From positions 1 through 35,060 of the forward strand of contig JANYFG010000104.1 of NCBI GenBank assembly GCA_025362815.1: a DNA stretch of 35,060 bases, written 5' to 3'. The notes below the pieces were generated by a model. The model had not been told where the DNA came from. It saw only the letters and a program-made list of their open reading frames with translations, and ran no database searches. The stretch is from Rhodospirillales bacterium. GTDB taxonomy: Bacteria; Pseudomonadota; Alphaproteobacteria; Acetobacterales; Acetobacteraceae. The position numbers were made by a program, and so were the translations under genes. How positions within the stretch are numbered: the stretch's first letter is position 1; each line of letters opens with the position of its first letter. Shown here in pieces: positions 17,921 through 27,508 of the stretch.

Positions 17921-18874
17921 ATGCCGCATATCCTGCAAGACGCCACCATCACCGAGTTGCCGAACCACTACGCCGGCAAGGTGCGCGACAACTACGATCT
18001 GCCGGACGGGCGACGCATCATCGTGGCCACCGACCGTATCAGCGCGTTCGACATCATTCTCGCGTGCATCCCGCTGAAGGGCCAGGTGCTGACGCAGACG
18101 GCGCGCTACCAGTTCGAGCACACGGCCGATATCTGCCCCAATCACGTGCTGTCCTACCCCGATCCCAACGTGGTCATCGCCCAGCGCCTGGACATCCTGC
18201 CGGTGGAGATCGTGGTGCGCGGCTACCTCGCCGGCACCACAGGCACGTCGATCCTCACGATGTACAATCAAGGCCGCCGGGACATGTACGGCACCACCCT
18301 GCCAGACGGCATGCGCGCCAACCAGAGATTGCCCACGCCCCTCATCACCCCCACCACCAAAGCCTTCGACGGCGGCCATGACGCGCCGCTGAGCGCTGCT
18401 GACATCATCGAGCAGAAGCTGCTGACGCCAGAGCAATGGGAGACGCTGCAGCAATACGCCCTCTCCCTCTTTGCTCGCGGTCAGCACATGGCGGCGAAGC
18501 AGGGCCTCATTCTGGCGGACACCAAATACGAGTTCGGCACCGATGCGGCCGGTCGTATCATCCTCGCCGACGAAATCCACACGCCCGACAGCAGCCGCTT
18601 CTGGTTCGCCGACGGCTTCGAGCAGCGCTACGAGGCTGGCGAAAAGCCGCAGAGCTTCGACAAGGATTTTATCAGAAGCTGGATCACCGCCCGCTGCGAC
18701 CCTTACACCCAGCCGGTGCCGCCCATCCCCGCCGAGATCATCGCGCAAACCAGCGAGGTGTATATCGAGGCCTATGAGATGATCACCGGCCAGATTTTCA
18801 TCCGCCCGACAGACGACGAGAGGCCGCTCGACAGGATCCGCCGCAATCTGGCGCCCTATTTCGCCAAGGCCTGA
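17921..18874 (+). CDS. purC: SAICAR synthase (purine biosynthesis)
   Basis: A 317-residue phosphoribosylaminoimidazole-succinocarboxamide synthase. It joins aspartate to CAIR with ATP in purine synthesis. Motifs in order: [43 protein letters not shown] and [14 protein letters not shown]. Its length fits the longer PurC form. The ATG at 17921 gives the normal N-terminus; an in-frame ATG at 17888 would add 11 unremarkable residues. Its last 19 bases overlap the end of tspO on the other strand. Confidence 0.95.
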   Translation: MPHILQDATITELPNHYAGKVRDNYDLPDGRRIIVATDRISAFDIILACIPLKGQVLTQTARYQFEHTADICPNHVLSYPDPNVVIAQRLDILPVEIVVRGYLAGTTGTSILTMYNQGRRDMYGTTLPDGMRANQRLPTPLITPTTKAFDGGHDAPLSAADIIEQKLLTPEQWETLQQYALSLFARGQHMAAKQGLILADTKYEFGTDAAGRIILADEIHTPDSSRFWFADGFEQRYEAGEKPQSFDKDFIRSWITARCDPYTQPVPPIPAEIIAQTSEVYIEAYEMITGQIFIRPTDDERPLDRIRRNLAPYFAKA

Positions 18875-19353
18875 GCAGGGCCGGCGCGTGGGTTGAGCCG
18901 CACCATGACGAGGTTGAGATAGGCGGCAAAGGTGACCCAGGCGAGGTAGGGCACCAGCAGCCAGGCCGCGCTGTGCGAATAGGGCGCGAACACCAGGATG
19001 TTGGCTGCGATCGAACACCACAGCGCCACCACCTCGAACAGCGCCAGATCCATCCGCCGCGCCCCGAAGAACAGCGCGGACCAGCCGGCGTTCAGCGCCA
19101 GCTGGATTCCGAACACGGCGAACGCCCCGCCGGCACCGGCCAGCCCCACCTGCCGCCAGGTCATCCAGCCGGACACGGCCATCATGGCGAACAGAACCGA
19201 CCACGCCACCGGAAAGGCCCATGTCGGCGGGATCCAGCTGGGCTTGGCCAGGCGTTCATACCAAAGCCCCGGCTTGAACACGGCGCCACTGCTGGCCGCC
19301 CCGAAACACACGCCGAAGAAACCCAGCAACGCCAGTGCGCTGTTCCAACTCAT
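18856..19353 (-). CDS. tspO: TspO/MBR-family tryptophan-rich membrane protein
   Basis: A 165-residue protein with five membrane helices. The TspO hallmark [15 protein letters not shown] and a second block with [21 protein letters not shown] identify the family. TspO proteins bind porphyrins and related compounds and affect stress responses in alphaproteobacteria, sometimes repressing photosynthesis genes. The ATG at 19353 gives the normal start; the upstream in-frame extension overlaps the SDR gene as a shadow. It is convergent with purC, overlapping it by 19 bases, and lies 61 bases after the SDR stop. Confidence 0.9.
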   Translation of the reverse strand: MSWNSALALLGFFGVCFGAASSGAVFKPGLWYERLAKPSWIPPTWAFPVAWSVLFAMMAVSGWMTWRQVGLAGAGGAFAVFGIQLALNAGWSALFFGARRMDLALFEVVALWCSIAANILVFAPYSHSAAWLLVPYLAWVTFAAYLNLVMVRLNPRAGPAQALAK

Positions 19354-19414
19354 GCTGACACCACGTTTCTCATCTGCCTCGAACTGGGGTGGATCGGCTG
19401 CGTTCCGCGGAGGC

Positions 19415-20155
19415 TCACACGTGTTGCCCGCCGCTGATATGGATCTCGGCGCCGTTGATATACGAAGACGCTTCGGTGCACAGGAAATGAATGGTCTCGG
19501 CCACTTCGCGGGGCTCCCCCAGCCGTCCCATGGGCACCTCGCGCACCACCAGTTCGTCCGTCCCGGGCGACAGGATGGCGGTCCTGATCTCGCCAGGGGC
19601 GATCGCGTTGCAGCGGATCTTGTGCGCCCCCAACTCATGCGCCAATTCACGCGTGAGCGCAGCCAAACCGGCCTTCGAACAGGCATAGGCCACGCCGGCG
19701 AACGGGTGCACGCGGGAGCCCACGATCGACGTCACGTTCACGATCGAGCCCTGCGCCGCCTCCAACTCCGGCACCAACGCGCGCACCAAAAGCGCGGTCG
19801 ACACCAGATTGACGTTCAGCACCTGCGTCCACGCATGCGCGTCCGTGTCCAGCACGCCCATGCGGGACCCCTCCGGGCCTTTCGGTGAAATCCCGGCATT
19901 GTTGACCAGCGCGTGCAACTTGCCATCCGGCAGGCGCGACCGCACCTCGGCCGCCAGCGCCGAGATACCGGCGAGATCCACGAGATCGGCGGTGATATGC
20001 GCCGCACGCGCCGCCGGCCACCGGCACGCCTCGTCGAACGGCTGGCGCGACACCGTCAGAATCCGCCAGCCGCGTTCCTGAAACAGCTTCACCGTGGCGT
20101 GCCCGATCCCGCGACTGGCGCCGGTGAGCAGCATGATCCGTTGTGGGTCCGCCAT
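19415..20155 (-). CDS. Short-chain dehydrogenase/reductase
   Basis: A 246-residue Rossmann-fold oxidoreductase. The NAD(P)-binding TGASRGIG lies at residues 11-18, NNAG at 85-88, and the catalytic triad Ser143, Tyr157 and Lys161 (YACSK) is intact. The last block AIAPGEIRTAI and the C-terminal SGGQHV are typical of classical SDRs. A serine-arginine pair after the first strand suggests NADP(H) preference, as an inference. The substrate is unknown. The ATG at 20155 was preferred over a GTG three codons upstream, which sits too close to the AAGGA. Confidence 0.88.
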   Translation of the reverse strand: MADPQRIMLLTGASRGIGHATVKLFQERGWRILTVSRQPFDEACRWPAARAAHITADLVDLAGISALAAEVRSRLPDGKLHALVNNAGISPKGPEGSRMGVLDTDAHAWTQVLNVNLVSTALLVRALVPELEAAQGSIVNVTSIVGSRVHPFAGVAYACSKAGLAALTRELAHELGAHKIRCNAIAPGEIRTAILSPGTDELVVREVPMGRLGEPREVAETIHFLCTEASSYINGAEIHISGGQHV

Positions 20156-20222
20156 GAGCAGCACATTCCTTCGTCACCCGCCCACGATAGCCCGTGGCAG
20201 GCGCTGCGCGAAGCAGCATCTC

Positions 20223-20250
20223 TTGACGTAAGTGTAGCCAGAGCTACATC
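20223..20250 (+). promoter_or_regulatory. mntH promoter overlapped by an MntR-like box
   Basis: A -35 TTGACG (20223-20228) and a weak -10 TACATC (20245-20250) are 16 bases apart. Between and over them lies TGTAGC-CAGA-GCTACA (20233-20248), a perfect 6-bp inverted repeat. Its TAGC-N4-GCTA core matches the manganese-responsive MntR box known for E. coli mntH. Bound regulator would cover the promoter, giving repression when manganese is plentiful. The start codon is only eight bases beyond the -10. Confidence 0.6.
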
Positions 20251-20257
20251 TCAAAGC

Positions 20258-21577
20258 ATGAACACCAAAACAAGCCCTGCTATGGATGCGACCGAGATGC
20301 CCGACCTCACCGCACGCGCCTCGCTCCGCATGGCCGACATCCTGGCCGGGCGCAGCAAATTGGATCTGCGCGCCGCGCTGCTGTTCGCGGGGCCGGCGGT
20401 GATCGCATCCATCGCGTATATCGACCCCGGCAATTTCGCGACCAACATCCAGGCCGGCTCGAAATACGGATACGCGCTGCTGTGGGTGGTGGTGGTGGCC
20501 AATCTCATGGCCATGCTGTTCCAGGCGCTGTCCGCCAGGCTCGGCATCGTCACCGGGCGCAACCTCGCCGAGCTTTGCCGGGACCGGTTTCCAAGGCCCA
20601 TGGTTTGGCTGATGTGGGGCGTGTCGGAAATCGCCGCGATGGCCACAGACCTCGCCGAATTTCTCGGCGGCGCCATCGGGCTCTCGTTGCTGTTCCACAT
20701 TCCGTTGCTGGCCGGCATGGTCGCCACCGCCGTCGTCACCTACGCCATCCTGATGGTGGACAAGCGGGGCTTTCGCCCGATCGAGCTGATCATCGGCGGG
20801 TTCGTGGCCATCATAGCGCTTTGCTACCTTGTGGAGATGCTGGTGGCCCCCGTGCAATGGGCCGCCGTCGGCCTTGGCGTCGTCACCCCCGTGATCCCCG
20901 ATTCGGCGGCGCTGACCATCGCGGTGGGCATCATCGGCGCCACCGTGATGCCGCATGCGATCTATCTGCATTCCGGCCTGACGCAGAACCGCGTGAAAAC
21001 CAACACGGATGGCGAGCGCCGCATGCTGCTGCGCTTTTCCAACCGCGAGGTCGTGGTGGCCCTCACCTTGGCCGGGCTCATCAACATGGCGATGGTGATC
21101 ATGGCCGCCTCGGCGTTCCACGACGGACATTCAGGCGTGGCGGAGATCGAGACCGCCTATCACACGCTCACGCCCTTGCTCGGCGGGGCGGCGGCCGGCT
21201 TTTTCCTGATGTCGCTGATCGCCTCGGGCATTTCCAGCTCGGTCGTGGGCACCATGGCCGGCCAGCTCATCATGCAGGGTTTCGTGGGCTTCCGGATCCC
21301 CATCTGGGTCCGCCGCGCGGTGACGATGCTGCCCGCCTTCGTGGTGGTGGCCATGGGCGTGGACGCCACCCAGGCGCTGGTGGGCAGCCAGGTGCTGCTC
21401 AGCCTGGCTCTGCCGTTCCCGCTCGTGGCGCTGGTGATGCTGACCCGCAGCCGCAGCGTGATGGGTGCCTTCGCCAGCGGCCGCTTCATGCACGTCCTCG
21501 CCATCGCCGCCACTGCCGTCATCGTGGCGCTGAACGTGGTCCTGCTGCTCGACACCGTGGGGATCACCCTGGTGTGA
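20258..21577 (+). CDS. mntH: Nramp-family Mn2+/Fe2+ transporter
   Basis: A 439-residue proton-coupled divalent-metal importer of the inner membrane with about eleven helices. The metal-binding DPGN of helix 1 is at residues 56-59, and the MPH of helix 6 at 231-233 in VMPHAIYLHSGLTQNR. The N-terminal about 35 residues are hydrophilic. The ATG at 20258 was chosen because the promoter and palindrome lie immediately upstream; the longer open frame runs through the promoter. It is convergent with gguB, six bases apart. Confidence 0.95.
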   Translation: MNTKTSPAMDATEMPDLTARASLRMADILAGRSKLDLRAALLFAGPAVIASIAYIDPGNFATNIQAGSKYGYALLWVVVVANLMAMLFQALSARLGIVTGRNLAELCRDRFPRPMVWLMWGVSEIAAMATDLAEFLGGAIGLSLLFHIPLLAGMVATAVVTYAILMVDKRGFRPIELIIGGFVAIIALCYLVEMLVAPVQWAAVGLGVVTPVIPDSAALTIAVGIIGATVMPHAIYLHSGLTQNRVKTNTDGERRMLLRFSNREVVVALTLAGLINMAMVIMAASAFHDGHSGVAEIETAYHTLTPLLGGAAAGFFLMSLIASGISSSVVGTMAGQLIMQGFVGFRIPIWVRRAVTMLPAFVVVAMGVDATQALVGSQVLLSLALPFPLVALVMLTRSRSVMGAFASGRFMHVLAIAATAVIVALNVVLLLDTVGITLV

Positions 21578-21583
21578 GTGGGG

Positions 21584-22765
21584 TCAGCGGCGTTGGTTGT
21601 AGACGTCCACGCAAACTGCGCCGAGCAGCACCAGTCCCTTGATCACCTGCTGATAGTCGATGCCGATGCCCAGGATCGACATGCCGTTGTTCATCACCCC
21701 CATGATGAACGCCCCCACCACGGCGCCCACCACCTGGCCCACGCCGCCATAGGCGGAGGCGCCGCCGATGAAGCAGGCGGCGATCACGTCCAGCTCAAAG
21801 CCCAGCCCGGCCTTGGGCGTGGCGGTGTTGAGGCGCGCCGCGAACACCAGCCCCGCCAGCCCCGCCAGCACGCCCATGTTCACGAACGCCAGAAACGTCA
21901 GCCGCTCCGTTCGCACGCCGGACAGCTTGGCCGCCTTCTCGTTGCCGCCCACCGCATAAATCTGCCGGCCCACCGTGGTGCGGTTGGTGACGAAGGCATA
22001 CAGCGCAATCAGCACCAGCATGATCAGCAACACGTTCGGCAGCCCACGATGCGAAACGATCAGATAGGTGAAGCCCGTGATGGCCGCGACGAGAAACGCG
22101 TTCTTGCCGATGAACAGCGCCACGGGCTCCACGGTCATGCCGTGGCGCAGGGTGGCGGCCCGCCGTCGCATGCCCAGCACCACCAGCATCAATGCCACCA
22201 ACACGCCAAGCAGCAGCGAGGAGAGATGGAAATCGTCCTGCCCCAGGATGAACTCCGGCAGAAACCCCGACGACAGGCGCTGGAACACCACCGGAAACGG
22301 CCCGACCGAGCGCCCGTCCAGCACCGCCAGCATCATGCCCTTGAAGACCAGCATGCCGGCCAAGGTTACGATGAACGACGGTATCTTGAAATACGCCACC
22401 CAGAAACCCTGCGCCGCGCCGATCAATCCTCCCACCACCAGGCACACGAGTGCCGCCACCGCCACCGGCACCTGGTAGGTGACCATCATCACCGCCGCCA
22501 GCGCCCCCACGAAGCCCGCCACAGACCCCACGGACAGGTCGATATGCCCGGTGACGATCACCAGCAGCATGCCCAGCGCCATGATGACGATGTAGCTGTT
22601 CTGCAGCACCAGATTGGTGAGGTTCAACGGCCGCATCAGCGTGCCGTCGGTGGCGATCTGGAAGAACACCATGATGACGGCAAGCGACAGCAGCATGCCG
22701 TATTGACGGATATTGGTTTTGAGGAAGCCGGTCTTGGCTGGTCGTTCCGCGGCAAGCTCGCTCAT
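21584..22765 (-). CDS. gguB: Multiple-monosaccharide ABC transporter permease
   Basis: A 393-residue inner-membrane permease of the ribose/xylose class (branched-chain transporter fold, about ten helices). The segment [20 protein letters not shown] and the late [19 protein letters not shown] are typical of XylH/GguB. It pairs with the ATPase GguA and binding protein ChvE upstream. The ATG at 22765 overlaps the gguA stop as ATGA. Last gene of the transport operon. Confidence 0.93.
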   Translation of the reverse strand: MSELAAERPAKTGFLKTNIRQYGMLLSLAVIMVFFQIATDGTLMRPLNLTNLVLQNSYIVIMALGMLLVIVTGHIDLSVGSVAGFVGALAAVMMVTYQVPVAVAALVCLVVGGLIGAAQGFWVAYFKIPSFIVTLAGMLVFKGMMLAVLDGRSVGPFPVVFQRLSSGFLPEFILGQDDFHLSSLLLGVLVALMLVVLGMRRRAATLRHGMTVEPVALFIGKNAFLVAAITGFTYLIVSHRGLPNVLLIMLVLIALYAFVTNRTTVGRQIYAVGGNEKAAKLSGVRTERLTFLAFVNMGVLAGLAGLVFAARLNTATPKAGLGFELDVIAACFIGGASAYGGVGQVVGAVVGAFIMGVMNNGMSILGIGIDYQQVIKGLVLLGAVCVDVYNQRR

Positions 22766-24294
22766 GTCATGTCTCCGTTGCGCAGAATACTGCGCATGAT
22801 CGCTTCCTGCGTCACCTCGGCGCCGGTGAATTCCGCCACGAACGCGCCCTCGTTCATCACGCAGATCCGGTCGCACATGCCGAGCAGCTCGGGCATTTCG
22901 GACGAGATCATGATCACGCCTTTGCCGCTGTCGGCGAGCTCGTTGATGATCTGGTAGATCTCATACTTCGCCCCCACGTCGATCCCGCGCGTCGGCTCGT
23001 CGAGGATGAGCACGCTGGGGCCAGAGAACAGCCATTTCGACAAGATGACCTTCTGCTGGTTGCCACCCGACAAGGTGCCGGTCTCCTGATAGACGCTCTG
23101 GCTGCGTATCCGCATCGCATCGCGGTAGGAATTGGCAATTTTCAGTTCCTTCGCATCGTCGATCACCGCGGCGTGGGACACCGCCGGCAAATTCGCGAGC
23201 GAGATGTTCTGCCTGATATCCGAGCCCAGCAGCAGCCCCAGATGTTTCCGGTCTTCCGTCACATAGGCGAGGCCCGCCGCGATTGCGCGTGGCACGCTGG
23301 ACAGATCGACCGGCTTGCCGGCCAGCGTGGCGGTGCCGCTGATGTTGCTGCCGTACGAACGTCCGAAAATGCTCATGGCGAATTCCGTCCGCCCGGCGCC
23401 CATCAGGCCTGCGATCCCCACGATCTCGCCGCGCTTCACGTGGAAATTCACCCGCTTGACCATCTGGCGGTCTGGATGCTGCGGGTGATGCGCGGTCCAG
23501 TTCTCCACCCGGAAGATCTCATCGCCGATCTTGGGCGTGCGCGCCGGATACCGGCTGGCCAAATCGCGATCCACCATTTTGCGAATGATGTCGTCTTCCT
23601 GTATTGGCCCTGCATGGCAATCCATCGTGGCCACCGTGCGGCCATCGCGCAGAACCGTGATCCTGTCGGCCACTTTCGAAATTTCGTTCAGCTTGTGCGA
23701 AATCAGGATCGACGAGATGCCGTGGGCGCGAAACGCGATCAGCAGCTCCAGCAACGCCGCGGAATCCCGCTCGTTCAGGCTCGCCGTCGGCTCGTCCAGT
23801 ATCAGAAGCCGCACTTCCTTCGACAGCGCCTTGGCAATCTCCACCAATTGCTGTTTGCCCACGCCGATATTGGTGATGAGCGTGTCGGGACTTTCAGAAA
23901 GCCCAACCTTTGCCAACAACTCCCGCGTGCGCCGATACACCGCGCCACGATCGATCACGCCGAAATTCTGGGGCGGATTGACGAGAAAGATGTTCTCGGC
24001 GATCGACATCAACGGGATCAGGGCCAACTCCTGGTGGATGATGATGATCCCCAGGGCTTCGCTGTCATTGATGCCGCGAAAATGACGCTCCTGCCCTTCG
24101 AACAGAATGGCGCCCTCGTAGCGGCCCGCCGGATAGACCCCGCTCAGGATCTTCATCAAGGTCGACTTGCCGGCACCGTTCTCGCCGACGAGGGCATGGA
24201 TCTCGCCGGTGCGGACCGTGAAACTCACATCGCTCAGCGCCCGCACGGAGCCAAAGCTTTTGGATATGCCGCGCATTTCCAGAATGTCGGTCAT
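22762..24294 (-). CDS. gguA: Multiple-monosaccharide ABC transporter ATPase
   Basis: About 510 residues with two tandem ABC domains, the sugar-importer layout. Domain 1 has Walker A GENGAGKS (37-44), the atypical signature [15 protein letters not shown] and Walker [12 protein letters not shown]. Domain 2 has a degenerate Walker A (GLMGAGRTE), signature [15 protein letters not shown] and Walker [14 protein letters not shown]. One active and one degenerate site is normal for this family. Two starts are possible, ATG at 24303 and ATG at 24294; the second is preceded by GGATGGATGAG and gives the usual family N-terminus. It is separated from chvE by a long hairpin. Confidence 0.93.
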   Translation of the reverse strand: MTDILEMRGISKSFGSVRALSDVSFTVRTGEIHALVGENGAGKSTLMKILSGVYPAGRYEGAILFEGQERHFRGINDSEALGIIIIHQELALIPLMSIAENIFLVNPPQNFGVIDRGAVYRRTRELLAKVGLSESPDTLITNIGVGKQQLVEIAKALSKEVRLLILDEPTASLNERDSAALLELLIAFRAHGISSILISHKLNEISKVADRITVLRDGRTVATMDCHAGPIQEDDIIRKMVDRDLASRYPARTPKIGDEIFRVENWTAHHPQHPDRQMVKRVNFHVKRGEIVGIAGLMGAGRTEFAMSIFGRSYGSNISGTATLAGKPVDLSSVPRAIAAGLAYVTEDRKHLGLLLGSDIRQNISLANLPAVSHAAVIDDAKELKIANSYRDAMRIRSQSVYQETGTLSGGNQQKVILSKWLFSGPSVLILDEPTRGIDVGAKYEIYQIINELADSGKGVIMISSEMPELLGMCDRICVMNEGAFVAEFTGAEVTQEAIMRSILRNGDMT

Positions 24295-24333
24295 CTCATC
24301 CATCCGTCATTGCGAGAAGCGAAGCACCAGAGT

Positions 24334-24382
24334 ATCATCCGACCGAATTGAGCCGCTTTGCGGCTCAATCCGGTCGGATGAT
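24334..24382. promoter_or_regulatory. Long intergenic hairpin between chvE and gguA
   Basis: A 23-bp stem with one mismatch and a TTT loop: arms at 24334-24356 and 24360-24382, core CCGACCGAATTGAGCCGC. There is no T-run after it in the direction of transcription. Such structures between a binding-protein gene and its ABC genes often stabilise the upstream mRNA and reduce downstream expression. The adjacent TCATTGCGAGAAGCGAAGC resembles a common dispersed repeat. Confidence 0.75.
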
Positions 24383-24390
24383 GCTCGGGA

Positions 24391-25380
24391 TTACTGGATC
24401 GCGGCCTTCTTGTAGTAGCCGCTATCGACCAGAACCTTCTCCCAGTTCGACTTGTCGACGATGACCGGTTTCAGCAGATAGGCCGGAACCACCTTCACCC
24501 CGTTGTTGTACGTGGTGGTGTCGTTCACCACGACCTTCTGGCCGGACAGCACGGCATCGACCATATCGGCCGTCACCTTCGCCAGTTCGCGCGTGTCCTT
24601 GAAGATCGTGGCCGTCTGCTCGCCGGCGATGATGGATTTAATCGACGGCACTTCCGCATCCTGGCCGCTCACGACGGGCATCTTCTGCTTGCCGCTGCCA
24701 TACCCCACGCCTTTGACCGACGACAGGATGCCGATCGAAATACCGTCGTAAGGCGACAGCACCGCGTCGAGATTCTTCTTTGTGTAATAGGCGCTCAGCA
24801 GGTTATCCATCCGCGCCTGCGCCGTGGCGCCATCCCAGCGCAAGGTGGAAACCTTTTCCATGCCGGTTTGCCCGGAAGCCACCACCAGCTTGCCGGATTT
24901 GATGTAGGGGTCGAACACCGACATCGCGCCATTGTAGAAGAAGAACGCGTTGTTATCGTCGGGCGAGCCGCCGAACATCTCGATGTTGAATGGGCCCTTG
25001 CCGTCCTTCAGGCCCAACGGCCCTTCGATGGACTGCGCCTGCATCACGCCCACCTGGAAATTATCGAACGTGGCGTAGTAGTCGACATTGGGCGAATTGC
25101 GGATCAGCCGGTCATACGCGATCACCTTCACGCCCTTGGTCAGCATGTTCTCGATCTGGGAGAGCTGGTTCGGCACGTCGTCGTCGGCATATTGCAGATC
25201 GGTGCCATAGCCGCGCGCCTTCAGCACCTTCACGATATTGTCGCCGTCCTGAATCCAGCGGGCCGAGGATTTGGTGGGCATGGCGATGCCGACGGTGCCC
25301 TTGCTTTGGGCCGACACCTGCGCCGACAGGCCGAGCAGGCCGATCGCCACGGCCGCGATGAATGTCCTGATTGGTTTCAT
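24391..25380 (-). CDS. chvE: ChvE-type multiple sugar-binding periplasmic protein, apparently with internal deletion
   Basis: A 329-residue periplasmic binding protein with a Sec signal peptide (to about residue 24, QVSAQ). Long stretches match ChvE as I remember it: [70 protein letters not shown] and [20 protein letters not shown]. ChvE binds several sugars for the importer, and in Agrobacterium also signals to VirA. Near residues 82-86 (KGVKV) about 25 residues normally present, including the IDGTTL strand, are absent, and the text resumes at [11 protein letters not shown]. The frame is intact. The gene lies at the 5' end of the transport operon, 71 bases after the oxidase. Confidence 0.9.
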   Translation of the reverse strand: MKPIRTFIAAVAIGLLGLSAQVSAQSKGTVGIAMPTKSSARWIQDGDNIVKVLKARGYGTDLQYADDDVPNQLSQIENMLTKGVKVIAYDRLIRNSPNVDYYATFDNFQVGVMQAQSIEGPLGLKDGKGPFNIEMFGGSPDDNNAFFFYNGAMSVFDPYIKSGKLVVASGQTGMEKVSTLRWDGATAQARMDNLLSAYYTKKNLDAVLSPYDGISIGILSSVKGVGYGSGKQKMPVVSGQDAEVPSIKSIIAGEQTATIFKDTRELAKVTADMVDAVLSGQKVVVNDTTTYNNGVKVVPAYLLKPVIVDKSNWEKVLVDSGYYKKAAIQ

Positions 25381-25451
25381 TGTTTCGTTCCCGTATCGTT
25401 TTTGGATGCCAGGGCAGCGTGTGTCCCGCCCCTTCGCTGGCGCATAAGAAC

Positions 25452-26600
25452 CTAGATCGACTGATGAGGCCAGTGTGGATGCAGCACCCGCCCGCCCGCG
25501 AGATCGTGAAGTTTTTCCATCGCCATCTCCCCGCACAGGGCCCGCGCCACCAGCTCGCCCATCAGCGATCCAAGCTTGAACCCATGGCCGGAACACGCGC
25601 TGACGATCAGCCCGGACGCGCCGATCGGCGCCACGTGAAACGCCTCGGTTTCGGTCACGGTGTAGAAACATGCCTTCTGCTCCAGCACCGTGTAGCGCTC
25701 GAGATCGCGGAACACGGGCCGCAGACAGGCATAAAGCGCCTCCATTTCCTGGGCCGATGCGATGCGGTCGCCCTCCGGATCGCCGCTGCGGGAAAACCGG
25801 TGATCGCCCATTTTCAACCTTGTGCCACGCACGGGCGGCAGGGCGTAGGCGCCGCCTTCGATGTCGGTATCGAGCAACGACGGCGAGGTGGCCCAGATGT
25901 CGGCGAGGTCCGGCGGCGGCGCCAGATAGGCCAGCACCTGGCGCGAGGGCACGGCCACACACCGCAGATCCGGCACCAGCCGCTCCGCCCACGCGCCGGC
26001 CGCCACGACAATGTGATCGCCGGCATAGGTTTTGCCATCGCATTCCAACCGGCCATGCTCCGGATCCACCGACGAAACCTTCGCGCCCGTGTGCAGCACC
26101 ACGCCCATTTCGGGCAATTTCGCCACCAGATCGGTCATGATCCGGGCCGGGAACAGAACACCCGCGCCCGTGGTCTCCACCACGCGGAGCAGCCCGCTCA
26201 TTTCAATCATCGGGTAGCGCCGCGCCGCCTCGTCCAGAGGCACGTCGCGCCAGGCGATGCCCATCTCGTCGAGCGAGCGTGTGGTGCCCGGATACCAGCC
26301 GCCCTCTGCCAGGTCGGCCGCGCTGCGAATGAGGTAGGTGGCGCCGCAGGGCTCGTAATGAACGGTGCCGAGGTCGCGCCACATCTGGTCCCACACCCGA
26401 AACGCCTCTGGCATCAGGTGGGCATAGCCTTCCCGCGCGCCATAGGCATGCCGGGTGATGCGGTGCTCATCGAACGACGACGCCCGCGGATTGGGCAATG
26501 TGCCCTGCTCGAACAGTTCCACCTGCACCCCGCGCCGCGCCAGCGCCCACGCGGTGGACAGCCCGGCGATCCCGCCGCCGACGATCAAAATCTTGCGCAC
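25452..26600 (-). CDS. Sarcosine-oxidase-like FAD-dependent amine oxidoreductase (MSOX family)
   Basis: A 382-residue flavoenzyme. It has an N-terminal FAD-binding fold ([19 protein letters not shown], residues 6-24), the [14 protein letters not shown] block (41-54) and Cys311 in [13 protein letters not shown]. The last is the site where monomeric sarcosine oxidase and N-methyltryptophan oxidase carry covalent FAD. Such enzymes oxidise N-methyl or secondary amino acids to imines with release of hydrogen peroxide. The exact substrate is unknown. The start is GTG at 26600 with GGGG seven bases upstream; it begins the Rossmann strand directly. It is upstream of chvE on the same strand, possibly in the same transcript. 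Confidence 0.85.
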   Translation of the reverse strand: MRKILIVGGGIAGLSTAWALARRGVQVELFEQGTLPNPRASSFDEHRITRHAYGAREGYAHLMPEAFRVWDQMWRDLGTVHYEPCGATYLIRSAADLAEGGWYPGTTRSLDEMGIAWRDVPLDEAARRYPMIEMSGLLRVVETTGAGVLFPARIMTDLVAKLPEMGVVLHTGAKVSSVDPEHGRLECDGKTYAGDHIVVAAGAWAERLVPDLRCVAVPSRQVLAYLAPPPDLADIWATSPSLLDTDIEGGAYALPPVRGTRLKMGDHRFSRSGDPEGDRIASAQEMEALYACLRPVFRDLERYTVLEQKACFYTVTETEAFHVAPIGASGLIVSACSGHGFKLGSLMGELVARALCGEMAMEKLHDLAGGRVLHPHWPHQSI

Positions 26601-26669
26601 CGCACACCCCGTATCATCCCGATGACGCGATGGCACACGCAAGCCGAAGTCAGTGCAAGCCCCCCACCT

Positions 26670-26691
26670 GATTGGCCCGTGATTGGCCCGT
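26670..26691. repeat. 11-bp direct repeat in the divergent promoter region
   Basis: GATTGGCCCGT occurs twice without a gap and is followed by a degenerate third unit (GATTGACTGGG). It lies between the oxidase and ssuC starts and could be a regulator-binding array or a chance duplication. Confidence 0.5.
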
Positions 26692-26728
26692 GATTGACTG
26701 GGCCCCGTCAGCGGGCAATGTGGCCGCC

Positions 26729-27508
26729 ATGCGCATCCGAATATCCTTCGTCGCACGGCGCCTGATCTCGCCGTTGCTGATACTGGCGGCGTGGCAGGCC
26801 GCAAGCTGGCTGGGCGCATTCTCGCCGCGCGTGCTTGCGCCGCCATCCGCCATTCTGATGGCGGCGTGGAAGCTCGCGGCCTCCGGCGCGCTTCTGCATC
26901 ATCTACTGGTTTCGCTCGGCCGTGTTGTGGCAGGGCTCGGCATCGGTCTTGCTCTCGGAAGCGCCCTGGCCCTGGTGGCGGGGCTCAGCCGGCTGGGCGA
27001 AGACATCGTGGATGCGCCGATGCAGATGCTTCGCACCCTGCCGTTCCTGGGCCTCGTGCCGCTGTTCATCCTGTGGTTCGGCATCGGCGAGACCCCTAAG
27101 ATCGCGCTGGTGGCGCTTGGCAGCACGTTCCCGATCTATCTCAACCTGTTTGCCGGCATCCGCGGGGTGGACCGCAGGTTGGTCGAGGCCGGCCAGGTTT
27201 TCGGCCTCGATCGCGCCGGTCTTATTCGCCATGTCATCCTGCCCGGTGCGTTGCCCTCGGCTTTGGTGGGGTTGCGCTACGCGTTGGGCGTGGCCTGGCT
27301 CAGCCTGGTGGTGGCCGAGCAGATCAACGCCAATGCCGGCATCGGCTTTCTGATCGCCGACGCCCGCGATTTTCTGCGCACCGACATCATCGTGGTCGGC
27401 CTTCTCGTCTATGCCATGCTCGGCCTCGTCGCGGACGCCCTGGTGCGCGCCCTCGAACGCCGCGCCCTGCGTGGCCGGCCCTCGCTTTTGCCCATGGGTT
27501 CGGCGTGA
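26729..27508 (+). CDS. ssuC: SsuC-like ABC transporter permease
   Basis: A 259-residue permease of the BPD type (six helices) from the sulfonate/nitrate/taurine group. The EAA-loop region is GQVFGLDRAGLIRHVILPGA, and the C-terminal NANAGIGFLIADARDFLRTD is close to SsuC. These permeases import alkanesulfonates, taurine or related anions. The ATG at 26729 gives a short charged N-terminus; earlier in-frame GTG and ATG codons lie in the repeat-bearing promoter region. It overlaps ssuB by four bases. Confidence 0.85.
   Translation: MRIRISFVARRLISPLLILAAWQAASWLGAFSPRVLAPPSAILMAAWKLAASGALLHHLLVSLGRVVAGLGIGLALGSALALVAGLSRLGEDIVDAPMQMLRTLPFLGLVPLFILWFGIGETPKIALVALGSTFPIYLNLFAGIRGVDRRLVEAGQVFGLDRAGLIRHVILPGALPSALVGLRYALGVAWLSLVVAEQINANAGIGFLIADARDFLRTDIIVVGLLVYAMLGLVADALVRALERRALRGRPSLLPMGSA

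Noticed and set aside
21578-22957. Long plus-strand open frame opposite gguB
   Set aside because: Histidine- and glutamine-rich antisense product with no motifs; the minus-strand permease is unambiguous.
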